Below are positions 47,801 to 59,079 of a DNA stretch of 64,000 nt, piece after piece. Source of the DNA: Medicago truncatula (Eukaryota; Streptophyta; Magnoliopsida; Fabales; Fabaceae). Position 1 is the stretch's first letter. Each line of letters starts with the position of its first letter. A model generated the notes under the pieces. The model ran no database searches, was not told the DNA's origin, and saw only the letters and a program-made list of their open reading frames with translations. A program made the position numbers and the translations under genes. The stretch is from positions 13,020,001 through 13,084,000 of the forward strand of contig NC_053049.1 in NCBI RefSeq assembly GCF_003473485.1, in the 5' to 3' direction.

Positions 47801-49206
47801 GAATTCATAACAAATAATTATTGTGGAAATTTACGATCCATAGCGTTTTTCCTATTTGCTCATAGTAATTATTTATGTGATATCACATTCATTTTCAAAT
47901 TTGGAATACCTCTAAAATATTACCAATATTAAATTCCTTATATTTTTTAGAGGAATATTATTAAATTCCTTATATTTTTTAGAGGAATATTATTAAATTC
48001 CTTATTGTAGATATATTTTGAAGAATCATTTCCACTAACTGTAAATTCTTTTTGAAATTTATTATTTGTTGTCAAACAAAGTTTATTATTTGTTTTAGAG
48101 CCATTCTGAATGTTGAAAATATGATTGAACAAAACTCCCATTAAACTAATTTTTTTATTTGGTACAGAAACTCATAATTTTCTACGAAGATATTTCATTT
48201 TATCCATTTCTTGTGACACATGATACATACTAAAAATTCTCAACAAAAATTTTCCAAGTTTCTTCTTAAGGTGGGTGAGCCAAATCACATGCACTCTAAC
48301 ATGACCGACCTCAATAAGCATGTCAAGAACCCAACTCTTTATAATATCCTTTGGATTGAGTAATCATTAAGTCATAAATGCACACAACCAATCCAAAGCC
48401 ACCATTGAATTTTCCAGATGTGCATCATTTTAATTTTTTATTTTAATTTTGTAATTATATCTATCCACATATATGATTGCTCTCATATATTATGGAATCA
48501 TTTTCACAAATGTTATACTAGTTTACAAGCTTTTAACATGGATACACAAAAAATCAAATGCTCCAACGCCTCTTTCCTGTTTATTTTTAATACAATAAGT
48601 ATTTCTAAATGGAAACCATCTTGTGATTTTTACATGCATGTGATGCTGCCACTTTGTGCCTGTAAGTGTTTACTGTCAGGAACCTTAGTGACAGTAAGTG
48701 TTTACTGTCAGGAACCTAACTGATAGTAAGTATGTATAGTTAGGGACCGAACGACAAGTCTCCTACAACCACATAACATCTTCATTGAGGAACATGACCA
48801 AGTTTTTGACGAAGAGCAACACTTCGTTGGAACGAGTTTAGGGATATTGATTTTCAGTTTAGGGTTAATGATTTTCAGTTCAGGGACCAAAGTGATCATA
48901 TTCTACTTTCACTTTAGTCCATGTGACACATCATACTCCTTGTTAGTATAAAACCTTTGCCACATCATCAGTTGAAAATATTTAATGTCGGGGACTAAAG
49001 TGATAACGGAAGTGCACATTCAGGAACTACTTTGTATTCAATCCTGAGTTAGGGACCTTTGTTGCAACGAAGTGTATAGTCAAGGACCAAGGTGACCATT
49101 TACTAAAAAAAATATACAAATATATTTTTATTTTATGATAATTATACACATATATTACTAAAAAATTGTATTTTATGAAAACAAGATTAGAAAGACAATA
49201 GGAATT
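44893..49206. other. Long gene-poor spacer
   Basis: No gene supported. The open stretches at 46487-46669 and 46859-47197 match no family I recognise. Other contents: a GAA run at 45231-45250, an interrupted direct repeat of about 30 bp (AATATAGGGAAAATTCTGCA at 45278 and 45382), and near 48660-49100 degenerate repeats of AGGGACC and GTTTACTGTCAGGAACCT words, which look like an old repetitive element. Confidence 0.5.
47928..48006. repeat. 32-bp tandem repeat, about 2.4 units
   Basis: ATTAAATTCCTTATATTTTT followed by TAGAGGAATATT is repeated perfectly, then starts a third time. Confidence 0.95.
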
Positions 49207-49781
49207 TAGGGGTGGGAATAGGTCAGGCCAGGCCAGGCTTTGATAGGCCTAAGCCTGGCCTACGAAAAAAATTACAAGCCTAGATCTGGCCTATGGCCTA
49301 TTATAGACCAATTTTCTTGGCCTGGCCTGGCCTGTTTAAAAGCCTGGACTGACCTGAAAGCCTATTTCAGACCTACTTTACATTTAGGTCATCAAATAGT
49401 TAATTTGACCTACTAAATAGGCTAAACAACCCTTAAAGTCTACTTAAAGCATATTTCACTCCAAACAAATTTTAACAACATGAAAGCCTACTGAAAAAAC
49501 ATGAAACAACAAAGCCTATTATAAGAATGATAGGTAGAGAAAAAAGTGTTTCCATTTTTAATGTATGCAATTATTTTAATATAATTTTTTAATAGATAGA
49601 TATTAATAGGTCGGTCTATCAGGTTTAATAGGCTTTTCTGGAAGTCTAAGTCTGACCTATTTAACTAAACAGACTTTTTATAAAGCCTAAGACTGAGCCT
49701 ATCTACTAAACAGGTCATGCCAGGCCATAGCAGGCCAGGTCGTAGGCCCCTGTAGGCCGACCTGGCCTATTCCCAACCCTA
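49207..49781. mobile_element. hAT-like MITE, TAGGGTTGGGAATAGGCC family, copy 2
   Basis: Starts TAGGGGTGGGAATAGGTCAG and ends GGCCTATTCCCAACCCTA; the interior has the same AGGCCTGGCCTA words as the copy at 26349-26863 and in the same orientation. No matching 8-bp flank could be seen. More diverged than copy 1. Confidence 0.8.
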
Positions 49782-50266
49782 GTTCCGATTATTTCTCATT
49801 TTCTTTTTTATTTTGAATTACTTGTTTTCTTTCCATTATTATCTCATCAAAATCTAAAAGGTTCAGTTTTAATTCTATTAAATGTATAATCTAGAATTTT
49901 ATTTGTATTTTCTATTAACAAAATGATATTTCTATTTATTTCGTTCATCGTATTATTCAAATTTTTTTGTAAAAGAGTTCATATCATAGTTAGACCGATT
50001 TGATGGATAAACACATTTTTAATTAATTAAATTTGTTAAAAAATGGAGCAAGTGATCAGAGGACAAACATGTTAAAGGAATATAACTTACCCACTAGACC
50101 ACCTGTTACTATTGTTTAATATACAACTTCTAATATAAATATACAACAAACATAGATTTGAATAGAAATTGAAATCATCGCCTCAATTTGTTTATTTAAT
50201 TATTAAACTTATCCACTAGACCTTGTCAATATAAAACCCTACCCACTAGACCACGTTACTATTTTT

Positions 50267-50395
50267 GGTTAAATATATTTTTGATCTCTATAAATATATC
50301 AACTTTTCGTTTTAGTCCCTCTAAAATATTCCTTCAACTTTTAGTTCCTATAAAATTTTCAATCACTACTTTTGGTCCATACTTTTGATATATTT
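50267..50395. repeat. One-ended fragment of the GGTTAAATATG legume repeat
   Basis: GGTTAAATATATTTTTGATC, then TTTTAGTCCCTCTAAAAT and TTAGTTCCTATAAAATTTTC, as at 8136; no inverted right arm found. Confidence 0.65.
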
Positions 50396-50797
50396 ATGAC
50401 TATGTTTTGAATTTGAGCAATTAGCCTATGAAATTATTATTGTTGGATCTTTATTTTTATTTTACATATGTCATAATTTTAGTTTTTAAAGTGACCGAGT
50501 CACCGATTCAATACGGTTAAATACCTATATAAATTTAATCTCAAAACCGAATTATCTAATCGAGTCATCCAAATTGATCTGGTTAAGTCATGCGGTTCAA
50601 CCAATGACTCAATGGTTCAACCATTGACCGAGTGACTTAGTATCCCTCTCGAGTCAATTTTCGAGCCGAATTTTAAAACTATGGTTCATATTAAAACTTC
50701 ATATTTTTTTAAAACGTCATATTTATAAACTCATAGTTTTTTTTTTTTGTTATAATAGAATTTTTTTTTTCATGTTAACCCTTTAGTTCCTATGAAA

Positions 50798-50906
50798 AAT
50801 ACATAGGTCCTACTAATCCGAAGTTTAGTCCAACGATAAGTAAAGTCGAATAATACATAGGTCCTATTAATCCGAAGTTTAGTCCAACGATAAGTAAAGT
50901 CGAATA
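50798..50906. repeat. 54-bp tandem duplication
   Basis: AATACATAGGTCCTACTAAT at 50798 and AATACATAGGTCCTATTAAT at 50852 begin two nearly identical 54-bp units that end AAGTAAAGTCG. Confidence 0.95.
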
Positions 50907-51124
50907 AAAAATTATTCCGTCCAAAAATTAAACTCGAATTCTCTAAAACGATTCTTCCTAAAATAATGTAAAAGAACATTTACAATGTTTGAAAAATCTT
51001 TTAAATAATCTTTTAAATAATTAAACCAATATAACAAGATATGTTTTTATATTCATTAATTAAATATTTTAAACGTGTACAAGGATGCACAAAAAGCTTA
51101 ATAACCCCCTTAAATTAAATAGTC

Positions 51125-51291
51125 TTGTTAACGAGTGCCTCCGGAACACTTTTTAAGCATTCTAAATTAGGAAATTAATTATTAAAAAAGTTAAATAATT
51201 CGATTTTCAAAACATTGATTACACAACTTTTCATAAAAATTACTACTTTAAACCCTTAAAGATTGCCCGAAGATACTCGTTAACATTTCTC
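51125..51291. mobile_element. MITE, GTTAAC...GTGCC family, diverged copy
   Basis: TTGTTAACGAGTGCCTCCGG at the left and the inverted GATACTCGTTAACATTTCTC at the right; same layout and size as 44729-44892. Confidence 0.65.
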
Positions 51292-51707
51292 TAAATTAAA
51301 AAGCTATCTATTTCTCGTCTAATCTATCAACGTTATGTTTGTGTGGATTAACGTCATACTTATTATGCTTATAAAATCTCGCGAGCCTCGTTGCGAAAAT
51401 AGTTTCCCGCGGGTGTTGTGCGGACATAATTCAATAATAAAATATAATTTCGTGAGGATTAAGAATGAAATTTCTTTTCAATAATCTATACACGTTAGTT
51501 GTGAGGATTAATATATTCGTATCTCTTTCTGTCAAAAAAAATAATAATCTCGTGGGTCTCGTGCGTAAAAAAATATAATCTCAGGCGTCTCGTGCGGATA
51601 TAATTCAATAATAAATAGTGAGATAAACCTTGAAAAGACTAATTGAGTATTAGAGAAAATTGATCAGCAATTATTTCCCCTCAAAAGAAAAAAAAAACTG
51701 ATCAGCA

Positions 51708-53180
51708 ATGGAAGATGGTGTTGGAGTTGAACGGCCATTGAAACTTCTCATACTTCCATTTCTAGCACCTGGTCATATGATTCCTTTGGGTGACATAGCA
51801 GCTTTGTTTGCATCCCATGGCCAACAAGTCACGATCATCACCACTCCCTCCAACGCCCATTTCTTTACCAAATCTCTCTCCTTCGTCGATCCGTTTTTCC
51901 TCCGCCTTCACACCGTCGACTTCCCCTCCCAACAAGTCGATCTTCCCGACGGCGTTGAATCATTGTCCTCCACCACTAACCCTGACACCATGGCCAAGAT
52001 ATGTAAAGGTGCAATGCTCCTCCATGAACCCATTAGAGAATTCGTGGAGAAGGATCAACCTGACTACATCATTGCCGACTGTGTATACCCTTGGATTAAT
52101 GACTTGGCCAATAAGCCTCATATCTCCACCATTGCCTTCACCCCATTCTTCCTCTTTACAGTATCCCTCATAGAATCCTTAAGAATAAAGCGCTCATATT
52201 CTGACAAGAATTCGAGTTCGAGTTCGTTCGTTGATCCAAATTTTCCTCATTCTATCAACTTTTGCTCAACACCACCAAAACTATACGTCGCATTTGAGGA
52301 AAGGATGCTTGAGGCAATCCGCAAAAGTAAGGGACTCATAATTAACAACTTTGTTGAACTTGATGGTGAAGATTGCATCAAACACTATGAGAAAACCATG
52401 GGTTACAAGGCTTGGCATCTTGGTCCAACTTGTCTTATTCGCAAAACTTTTGAAGAGAAATCTATGAGGGGCAATGAGAGTGTGGTTAGCGCGCATAAGT
52501 GTCTAGGTTGGCTCAATTCAAAGCAAGATAATTCAGTGTTATACATATGTTTTGGGAGCATCTCTTATTTCTCTGATAAACAACTTTACGAGATTGCGAG
52601 CGGAATAGAAAATTCAGGTCACGAATTTGTATGGGTTGTTCCTGAGAAGAAAGGGAAAAAAGATGAGAGTGAAGAGGAGAAAGAAAAGTGGTTGCCTAAA
52701 GGATTCGAAGAGAGAAATGTTGAAAATAAGAAAGGTTTTATCATTAGGGAGTGGGCCCCACAAGTAATGATTTTAAGCCACGCTGCTGTGGGTGCATTCA
52801 TGACGCATTGCGGGTCGAACTCCTTGGTAGAGGCTGTTAGTGCAGGGATTCCAATGATCACGTGGCCAGTGCAAGGAGAACAGTTCTATAATGAGAAGCT
52901 GATAACTGTTGTGCGAAGGATTGGGGTGGAGGTGGGTGCAACAGAGTGGTCTGTACATGGTTATAAAGGAAAAGAGAAAGTGGTGAGTAGACATAGTATA
53001 GAGAAAGCTGTGAGGAGATTGATGGACGATGGTGATGAAGCTAAGGAAATCAGACAACGTGCTCAAGAGTTTGGGAAAAAGGCTACACATGCTGTTGAAG
53101 AAGGCGGGTCGTCTCATAACAATTTGTTGGCTTTGATTAACGATCTTAAAAGATCGAGAGACCGCAAACCACTTGAATAA
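51708..53180 (+). CDS. UDP-glycosyltransferase, UGT73-like, with altered PSPG motif
   Basis: Family 1 glycosyltransferase, 490 residues, intronless; such enzymes move a sugar from a UDP-sugar to small molecules such as saponins, flavonoids or hormones in the cytosol. Catalytic His23 (LAPGHMIPLGD) and the likely partner Asp124 (IIADCVYPW) are present. The C-terminal PSPG box runs from Trp349 (WAPQVMILSHAAVGAF) to Gln392 (WPVQGEQFYNEK). The last residue Gln is the usual one for glucose donors. Position 22 of the box, Trp in nearly all plant UGTs, is Ser370 (HCGSNS). The start has no competing upstream Met, and the length fits the family. Overall style (FYNEKLI, IGVEVGATEWS, AVEEGGSSHNN) fits UGT73. 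The acceptor cannot be predicted. Confidence 0.92.
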   Translation: MEDGVGVERPLKLLILPFLAPGHMIPLGDIAALFASHGQQVTIITTPSNAHFFTKSLSFVDPFFLRLHTVDFPSQQVDLPDGVESLSSTTNPDTMAKICKGAMLLHEPIREFVEKDQPDYIIADCVYPWINDLANKPHISTIAFTPFFLFTVSLIESLRIKRSYSDKNSSSSSFVDPNFPHSINFCSTPPKLYVAFEERMLEAIRKSKGLIINNFVELDGEDCIKHYEKTMGYKAWHLGPTCLIRKTFEEKSMRGNESVVSAHKCLGWLNSKQDNSVLYICFGSISYFSDKQLYEIASGIENSGHEFVWVVPEKKGKKDESEEEKEKWLPKGFEERNVENKKGFIIREWAPQVMILSHAAVGAFMTHCGSNSLVEAVSAGIPMITWPVQGEQFYNEKLITVVRRIGVEVGATEWSVHGYKGKEKVVSRHSIEKAVRRLMDDGDEAKEIRQRAQEFGKKATHAVEEGGSSHNNLLALINDLKRSRDRKPLE

Positions 53181-53263
53181 TTTAAATCCTATTATCATGT
53201 GTATTCAACTAGTTTGAAACCCGTCCCTCCACGAAACTAGTTTGAATAATTTGAATATTTTAT

Positions 53264-53373
<110 letters not shown>

Positions 53374-53998
53374 AAATTTATGTTGATAATATTTGTTACG
53401 AAAATAAACAATACATGTCAAAATGTATTATATCTTATATATTAAGGGAATACACATATCTTGTTGGTGTAAGCCCTAGAAGCCTATAGTTTATGTTAAA
53501 CTTACGTTGTGTATCATGACTTTTATTATAGTGTATTGTTGTAATGTTAAGTTAAATTAGAAAAAAAAAAATTAAGTTATTAAATAAATAAAAATGAAGT
53601 ATTATTACGTTTAATTTGTTATGAAATTAATCAAAAGCATTGCAAGATATTGTACAACATAAAAGAGTAGAGAGAAGGGGATAAAGAGAGAACAAAGAGC
53701 ATGTTGCGTTACTTCTCAAGTGTACATTTACAATGAATTATAGGTCCTATTTATAGGACACAAATAGGTGAATGAATAGGCACTTTACAATCCACTTACT
53801 AGTGGGAGTTACAATCATGTGGAAGGACACTGGATGGACATCCACTAACACTTATATTCATAACATAATTTAAATATTTAAGATTGAGATATTATTGAAT
53901 AATTCTCAAATTTTAATTAATGACTTAAATCACATGCAAATGTACATTTTTCATTTCACCAACTATGCTGGTGTAGCAACAAATTCCTTGTAAACAAT
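53374..53998. other. Spacer
   Basis: No gene. The words GGTCCTATTTATAGGACACA (53741-53760) and the surrounding 150 bp look like an LTR fragment, but no primer site or partner LTR was found. Confidence 0.4.
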
Positions 53999-54541
53999 AT
54001 GGTGTTGCAGCATAGTGTGCAGCCCCAAAATTCTCCAACTGGACCTGCTTCCGTGCAATGGTTTCCGTCTAGTAGGAGGAGGTTCAAATGCAATATTGAT
54101 GCGGCTTTCTCTGAACAATTCCAACGGACAGGTATCAGAATGTGTCTTCGGGATGATTCTGGAACTTTTGTTTTAGCTAAAGTGATGCATTTTGATCAAG
54201 TTTATCCGGTAGTTGTTGGCGAAGCTTTGGGTCTTTATCATGTCATTCAATGGATGCAAGACATGCAATTTGACAACATAGATTTCAAGCTTGATTCTAA
54301 AATAACCAGAGATGCTTTCCACTCCCGTATGACAGATATCACAGAATTTGGCAATATGATTGATGAGTGTCGAGAGCAATTTTTCTCTTCCTTCACAAAC
54401 TCTAGGGTCGAGTTTATGAGGCGACAAGCGAATACGGCGGCTCATGCTTTAGCAAGAGAAGCCATTTCCTTAGCTAATCCCACTATTTATTATGCAATCT
54501 CACAATGTGTTGAATCTATTATTATTAATGAAATGCTATAA
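53999..54541 (+). CDS. RNase H-like (RVT_3) domain protein, uninterrupted ORF, LINE-derived
   Basis: 180 codons without interruption. The domain reads RRFKCNIDAAFSEQ (first Asp), IRMCLRDDSGTFVLAK, VVVGEALGLYHVIQWM (Glu), FKLDSKITRDAF (Asp) and VEFMRRQANTAAHALARE (last motif with His), so the acidic residues of the RNase H fold are all in place. It ends SIIINEML, a usual LINE terminus. In plant LINEs this domain follows the reverse transcriptase; here no reverse transcriptase stands upstream in the plus strand. It is either the recent tail of a truncated LINE or a free-standing RNase H-like gene of the sort often annotated in legumes. Other relics of the family in this window are broken; this one is not. 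Confidence 0.6.
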   Translation: MVLQHSVQPQNSPTGPASVQWFPSSRRRFKCNIDAAFSEQFQRTGIRMCLRDDSGTFVLAKVMHFDQVYPVVVGEALGLYHVIQWMQDMQFDNIDFKLDSKITRDAFHSRMTDITEFGNMIDECREQFFSSFTNSRVEFMRRQANTAAHALAREAISLANPTIYYAISQCVESIIINEML

Positions 54542-55529
54542 GCATCTTTTCTTAAAAATAAAAATAAAGAAAAATAAAAAACAATATGGACCGTAAGTTA
54601 GTTTTGAGGCACATCTGACGACTAATAAAACACAATCAATTACGGTGAGAGACATATTTTGGTCTCTCGCTGTAGCCCGAACCCTTCTATTGGGTGCAAG
54701 TGTGAAGCTAATTTACTGTAAAATGTAAACCTCTTAATCTCTAAATAAATTTCATAACTTCTCAGATCCACAGTTCTCCAATACAAGCCCCACGTTTTGA
54801 ACAAAAAAAAAAACGAAAAACAATATTGAAATGCATGCATTAGCCAAATCAACGTACCAATCATTTCTCAAAATTATACACTATGGGAACCAACGATAAT
54901 ATAAATTTAATTTGATGTGTGTGTGCTTCTATGTGCGTCCTTCTCCACGGAGCATTTTAATCTTTTCCCTCTTTAGGCATTGTTTTCTTTTCAAAATTTT
55001 GTATGTATGTCGGTTTTACCAATTGTCAATCAACAATTGAGGATGGCCGTAAGACAAAAACCATCATTTTAAGCCGCCATAAAACACTATGGCACTTCCA
55101 TCACAAATTGGGCATGGTGGTTGTCAAAAAGTATGTCACCCAAAATAAATCAATATTTAGTTAGAGGACCAAATCGATACAAATTAAATAGTTAGAGGAC
55201 CAAAAAGATAATTAAGCCAAAAAAGATTGTGTGTGGACATATGTAAATATTTTCAATTTTATTTTTAGAAACTTTGTACCCTTGATTAAATCTGACGGTA
55301 TTTTCTTGGTGTTCCACCGATGAGGGACTTGATAGAACCCTCACCCTAGAAACCACCATCTTTATTAAGCAAAAAAAAAAAAAAAAAACTTGAGCAAGGT
55401 TTATTTCCTTTATTTTTTTTTTTTATTAAAAAAGGAAGTTGTATTAAAAGTCTTTCATTAATAGAACCGTTGAGTATCAGAGCACCCATCAAGGGAGGCG
55501 CAAACCTCCCACTTCTTCCACCTTGAACA
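54542..55529. other. Spacer
   Basis: No gene. There are A runs at about 55370-55388 and a T run at about 55415, and the word TAGAGGACCAAA recurs at 55156 and 55193. Confidence 0.45.
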
Positions 55530-56170
55530 GTTGTTCACAATATTTTGCGAGAAAATGAACACAGATTTGCTTCTCGAAGAACATGATTGAAATGAACCCT
55601 CCAATCTCTATTCGTCACCATGTCATTCAAAATTGAAGAAGCCAGCCTCCCAACATGTGGTATCATTGATACCACATCACATGTTCCCATTAAAGATATC
55701 GAAGGATTACAGATTTTGTCGACATTGATTTTAATACAAAAAAGTGGAGGGGGGTTCCAACACATCACCGGTTTACCGAATGAATCAAACGCCTTCCTAT
55801 GATTTAGGTAGTGGCTAAAATCATCCGTAGTAGTGAACCTAATCTTGTTGATAACAGTCTGAATCTCCCAAACTCTATCGCCAAAAATACTATTGTTCCT
55901 CCAACACCAAATCCACCAAACACCAGAAAGGAACAAGCATGAACTATTTCTTGGTAATTGATTTTTGATCTAAGCAATGGCACTTGTCTCAGCAAAAAAA
56001 AAACGGGGAGAATTGGAAATACCAACGTGCTCCCAGACTTCATGAGCATGAGGACAGTCACGCAGACAATGTAGAGTAGATTCAACATTACCTAAACAAC
56101 GTGGACATACGCCGATGCTCCTAAGCCTTTATTAAATCTCAACTTATTAGTCGGATGAACATTATGAGTG
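55530..56170 (-). mobile_element. LINE relic: zinc-binding reverse transcriptase tail (zf-RVT) to RNase H
   Basis: Minus strand downwards: CLGNVESTLHCLRDCPHAHE (the Cys/His motif of zf-RVT), then SGVWWIWCWRNNSIFGDRVW, FTTTDDFSHYLNH, and an eroded RNase H start CIKINVDKICNPSI ending VTNRDWRVHFNHVLREANLC. Frame changes and losses show an inactive copy. Confidence 0.8.
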
Positions 56171-56720
56171 ATCAACCAAATAAAAATAATTGAGGTTTGG
56201 TAGAAGTACTACACTTCTAGACCTACTTCGAGTCTAGAGCGTTGTAGTTACCTCTATTTCTCTAAAACAACCAAGCTTACGCCAAAGCCGCAGAGTTATA
56301 AGTACCATTAGTATCATTCCACACCCAAAGATCTTCAATATATGAGTTCACCAAGTTAGGTCCTGTAATATTTGTTCCAATATTCTTAATGTCTTCTTAA
56401 AGCGGAGGGTAAAAACGATCTAACCGCTAAGAGTCGTGCTCCCAAACATCATGTAAAGACAACAATGATTAAGTTTTTGCCGATTGCAGTCAAGAAGCAA
56501 GGATGCATCATTGTATTTGGAAAGTTGTAAGGATATTTTGTTCAACAAACTATAAGTTGTGCTTCCAATGCTCTTTTTTTTAAAACAAAAAATAAAGATC
56601 TTGATAGTTCCTTTATTACACTGTTAAAAAAAAGAACAATATTCGCTAAATGTGATGCATACTTTCTAGCTTATAAATAAATTGGACAATAGTTCTTGTG
56701 TCCCAAGAAAACGTTTTGGA
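56171..56720. other. Spacer; left part of the F-box duplicated unit
   Basis: No gene. From about 56490 (CAAGGATGCATCATTGTATT) it is homologous to 61630 onward, so it is where the duplicated F-box block begins. Confidence 0.5.
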
Positions 56721-57014
56721 CTAGACTGCTATGGAACCAGGTTCGCACCCATAATTTATCATTTTTTTCAAAGAAAGAATATCATTAATATGAAGCTTAT
56801 CAATACAATAGGATATTTCAAAATAAATATTCGGGCTATCCGATAAAGTGGCCTCGTCTTGCCAAATCATAGCTATCACATTTGTTTGTCTCCGATCAAA
56901 CTTTACCCGAGAGTTTGTAAAGTGAGCTGAAAAATTATCCCTACAGGCTGTGATAACATAACCGAATTTCGTAATATCAAACCGTCTAGAAAGAAAGGCA
57001 TATGCATATTCCAT
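56721..57014 (-). mobile_element. RNase H-like relic upstream of F-box gene 1
   Basis: Encodes FDITKFGYVITACRDNFSAH, FTNSRVKFDRRQTNVIAMIW and PNIYFEISYCIDKLHINDIL, the last third of the domain. Its duplicate lies at 62107-62292. The central AH motif of the last conserved block is lost. Confidence 0.75.
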
Positions 57015-57403
57015 ATTTCAGGAGAGAGTCAGGAGGAAATATGAAAAAAGGGATAGGCTTTAATGGAGTAGATTGTCCCACAAGAGAAAATTTCGTGAGA
57101 GAATCCTTCTCCATAATTATATAATGATGGCTTAATCGTTCAATGATCATAAATCTATTATATTGACTTTCTACCAGAATTAAATTGGTGCTAATTGGTA
57201 ATTAAAACATTAATCCATTAAAAAAAATTAAAACAATTAAGTGGTAATTAATTAGTAATGAAAGCTGATTAATTTTGTCGGAGAAAATATACCAAAAATG
57301 GAAAATATTGAAAATATATTCCACGGTTTGCAACTTTGACTCAACCCAACAAGCAGTGTAATATATCTCACTTCTGTGCTTTTCTCAGTGTCAGTTTCAA
57401 TCC
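57015..57403 (+). other. Upstream region of F-box gene 1
   Basis: Presumed promoter and 5' UTR, shared with the second copy (GAGAAAATATACCAAAAATG; TTTGACTCAACCCAACAAGC). No single regulatory element can be named. Confidence 0.45.
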
Positions 57404-58672
57404 ATGGCTGATGCAACCGATAAGAAGAAGGTTAGTACTCCCTCGCATATACACGATGACATTGCTCTCTCAATACTCTCCAAATTGCCTCTTAAATCCC
57501 TCACAAGATTCACCTGTGCTAAGAAACCATGGTCTCTTTTATTTCAAAACCCTCATTTCATGAACTTGTTCCGCACTAATTTCATATCCAAACATAATGA
57601 GGAAGAAGACAACAAGAATCTTCTCCTAGATTACGACACTCTGTGCACATTTTCCGGTGAGAGTTTTGAGAATAGAGTCAGATTAGAGTTGCCACCTCCT
57701 CTTCATTTTCAACGAGAGGGTTGTCCATTTGTTCGTTGTTGGTGTTCAGCTAGTGTTAATGGCATTCTTTGTCTCTCTCAAGGTTTTATTGACCCCATGA
57801 CCATTGTATTGTGGAATCCAGCCAACGGGGAATTTAAGATTGTTCCTTGTAGCCATCGACCATATAAGAACATTGAGTTTAATACTCAACCTTATTCATT
57901 TGGTTATGATCGTGTTAGAGATGACTATAAGATTATTCGAATGGTTAATTTTCACATATTTTTTGAAGGTGCTTGGGTTTTTTTGCCAGAGAAGAATAGC
58001 CCTTTCTGGGAGATGGACTTGGATTTTGACGATGATGATGATTTTTGGAAGGGGGTGCCAATAAATATGTATGATCCTGATTATTGGGAGATATACAGCC
58101 TCAGAAGTAACTCTTGGAGGAAACTTGATGGTGGTGATATACCTATGCCTGATTCTTGGGAAGAGCGTTGTCAGGTGAACTTGAATGAATTTTGCTATTG
58201 GTTGAACCTAGATAATGATATGGGGTCGTTTGACTTTATCAATGAGATATTTTTTGTAACAAACTTACCTTCATTTGACTTTAGCAAAGAGACATCCTTA
58301 GAGGGAGTATCATCTATCTATGATTTCAATCGCAGAAAGTTGGAGAAAAAATTGGTGGTATTAAATGGGTCTGTTGCTTTCATTTGTACTGTCCTCATGA
58401 CTTCTTTTAGTCACATATGGGTTTTGGGTGAACATGGTGTTAAGGAATCGTGGACTAAACTTTTTGTTGTTGGACCTTTACCTGACATTACCCGTCCTAT
58501 CGCGGTAGGAATAAAGAGTGTTCTGTTCTACATAAAAGAAGATACGGAGTTAGCATGTTTTGATTTAAGTACCCAAAGGATTGAGGAAATTTGGGTTAAT
58601 GAAGAGCCACAAAGGTTGCAAATTATAACTTATAAGAAAAACCTTCTTTCTTTCGGAGTAATGAATAATTAG
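57404..58672 (+). CDS. F-box protein with FBA_1-type associated domain, copy 1
   Basis: 422 residues, intronless. The F-box lies at about residues 16-55 (HIHDDIALSILSKLPLKSLT, then RFTCAKKPWSLLFQNPHFMN) and should bind SKP1 in an SCF ubiquitin ligase. The rest is the F-box-associated interaction domain with SVNGILCLS, MTIVLWNPANGEFKIVP, PYSFGYDRVRDDYKIIRMV, IYSLRSNSWRKLDG and SWTKLFVVGPLP, which would bind the substrate. An acidic stretch (DLDFDDDDDFW) at about 207-217 interrupts the domain. The start Met is just before the F-box, with a second copy at the same position in the paralogue. Legumes have hundreds of such genes; the target is unknown. Confidence 0.92.
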   Translation: MADATDKKKVSTPSHIHDDIALSILSKLPLKSLTRFTCAKKPWSLLFQNPHFMNLFRTNFISKHNEEEDNKNLLLDYDTLCTFSGESFENRVRLELPPPLHFQREGCPFVRCWCSASVNGILCLSQGFIDPMTIVLWNPANGEFKIVPCSHRPYKNIEFNTQPYSFGYDRVRDDYKIIRMVNFHIFFEGAWVFLPEKNSPFWEMDLDFDDDDDFWKGVPINMYDPDYWEIYSLRSNSWRKLDGGDIPMPDSWEERCQVNLNEFCYWLNLDNDMGSFDFINEIFFVTNLPSFDFSKETSLEGVSSIYDFNRRKLEKKLVVLNGSVAFICTVLMTSFSHIWVLGEHGVKESWTKLFVVGPLPDITRPIAVGIKSVLFYIKEDTELACFDLSTQRIEEIWVNEEPQRLQIITYKKNLLSFGVMNN

Positions 58673-59079
58673 ATTTATGATTTTGATGAAGAGGAATGCT
58701 ATTAAGTTATTTATATATAATTTGGCTTATCAATTGCTCATTCTTTATTGAATATTATCAAGTATGGGAGAAATAAACTCATTTGTAATTTTTCTATGCT
58801 TCAATCTCTATTTTATTTACTAATGTTGCAGCAATTATTGTGCTTATTAGTTTCCAACTTTCTGTTATGTAGCCTATTTTCTATTTTGCGATTTGTTCGA
58901 AATTCTGTTACTTGATGCCAATTAAATGAAGGGAGATCGCTGATATTTGTGCTTTAAACGTCTGTCTGGATGGCTAACATAATTGGATTATTGCTTTGCT
59001 CATGTATTTTTGCAGTACATTAAACTGGTTTTTGATGGTATTATTTTCTACCTTAATTGTAGCATACTTTGTGCTTTGA
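58673..59079. other. F-box gene 1 3' flank
   Basis: The first 140 bp is homologous to the sequence after F-box copy 2; the rest has no recognisable content. Confidence 0.5.

Larger units (their letters stand above)
49782..51707. other. Spacer upstream of the UGT gene
   Basis: No gene. It holds fragments of the GGGTTAAATATG family (50267-50395), a 54-bp tandem repeat and a small MITE (listed separately). Between 51340 and 51620 the words ATAATCTCGTG and CTCGTGCG recur several times. Confidence 0.5.

Noticed and set aside
57804-58064. Open frame inside F-box gene 1 in another frame
   Set aside because: Shadow of the main gene. It is of interest only because copy 2 switches into this frame for about 34 codons.
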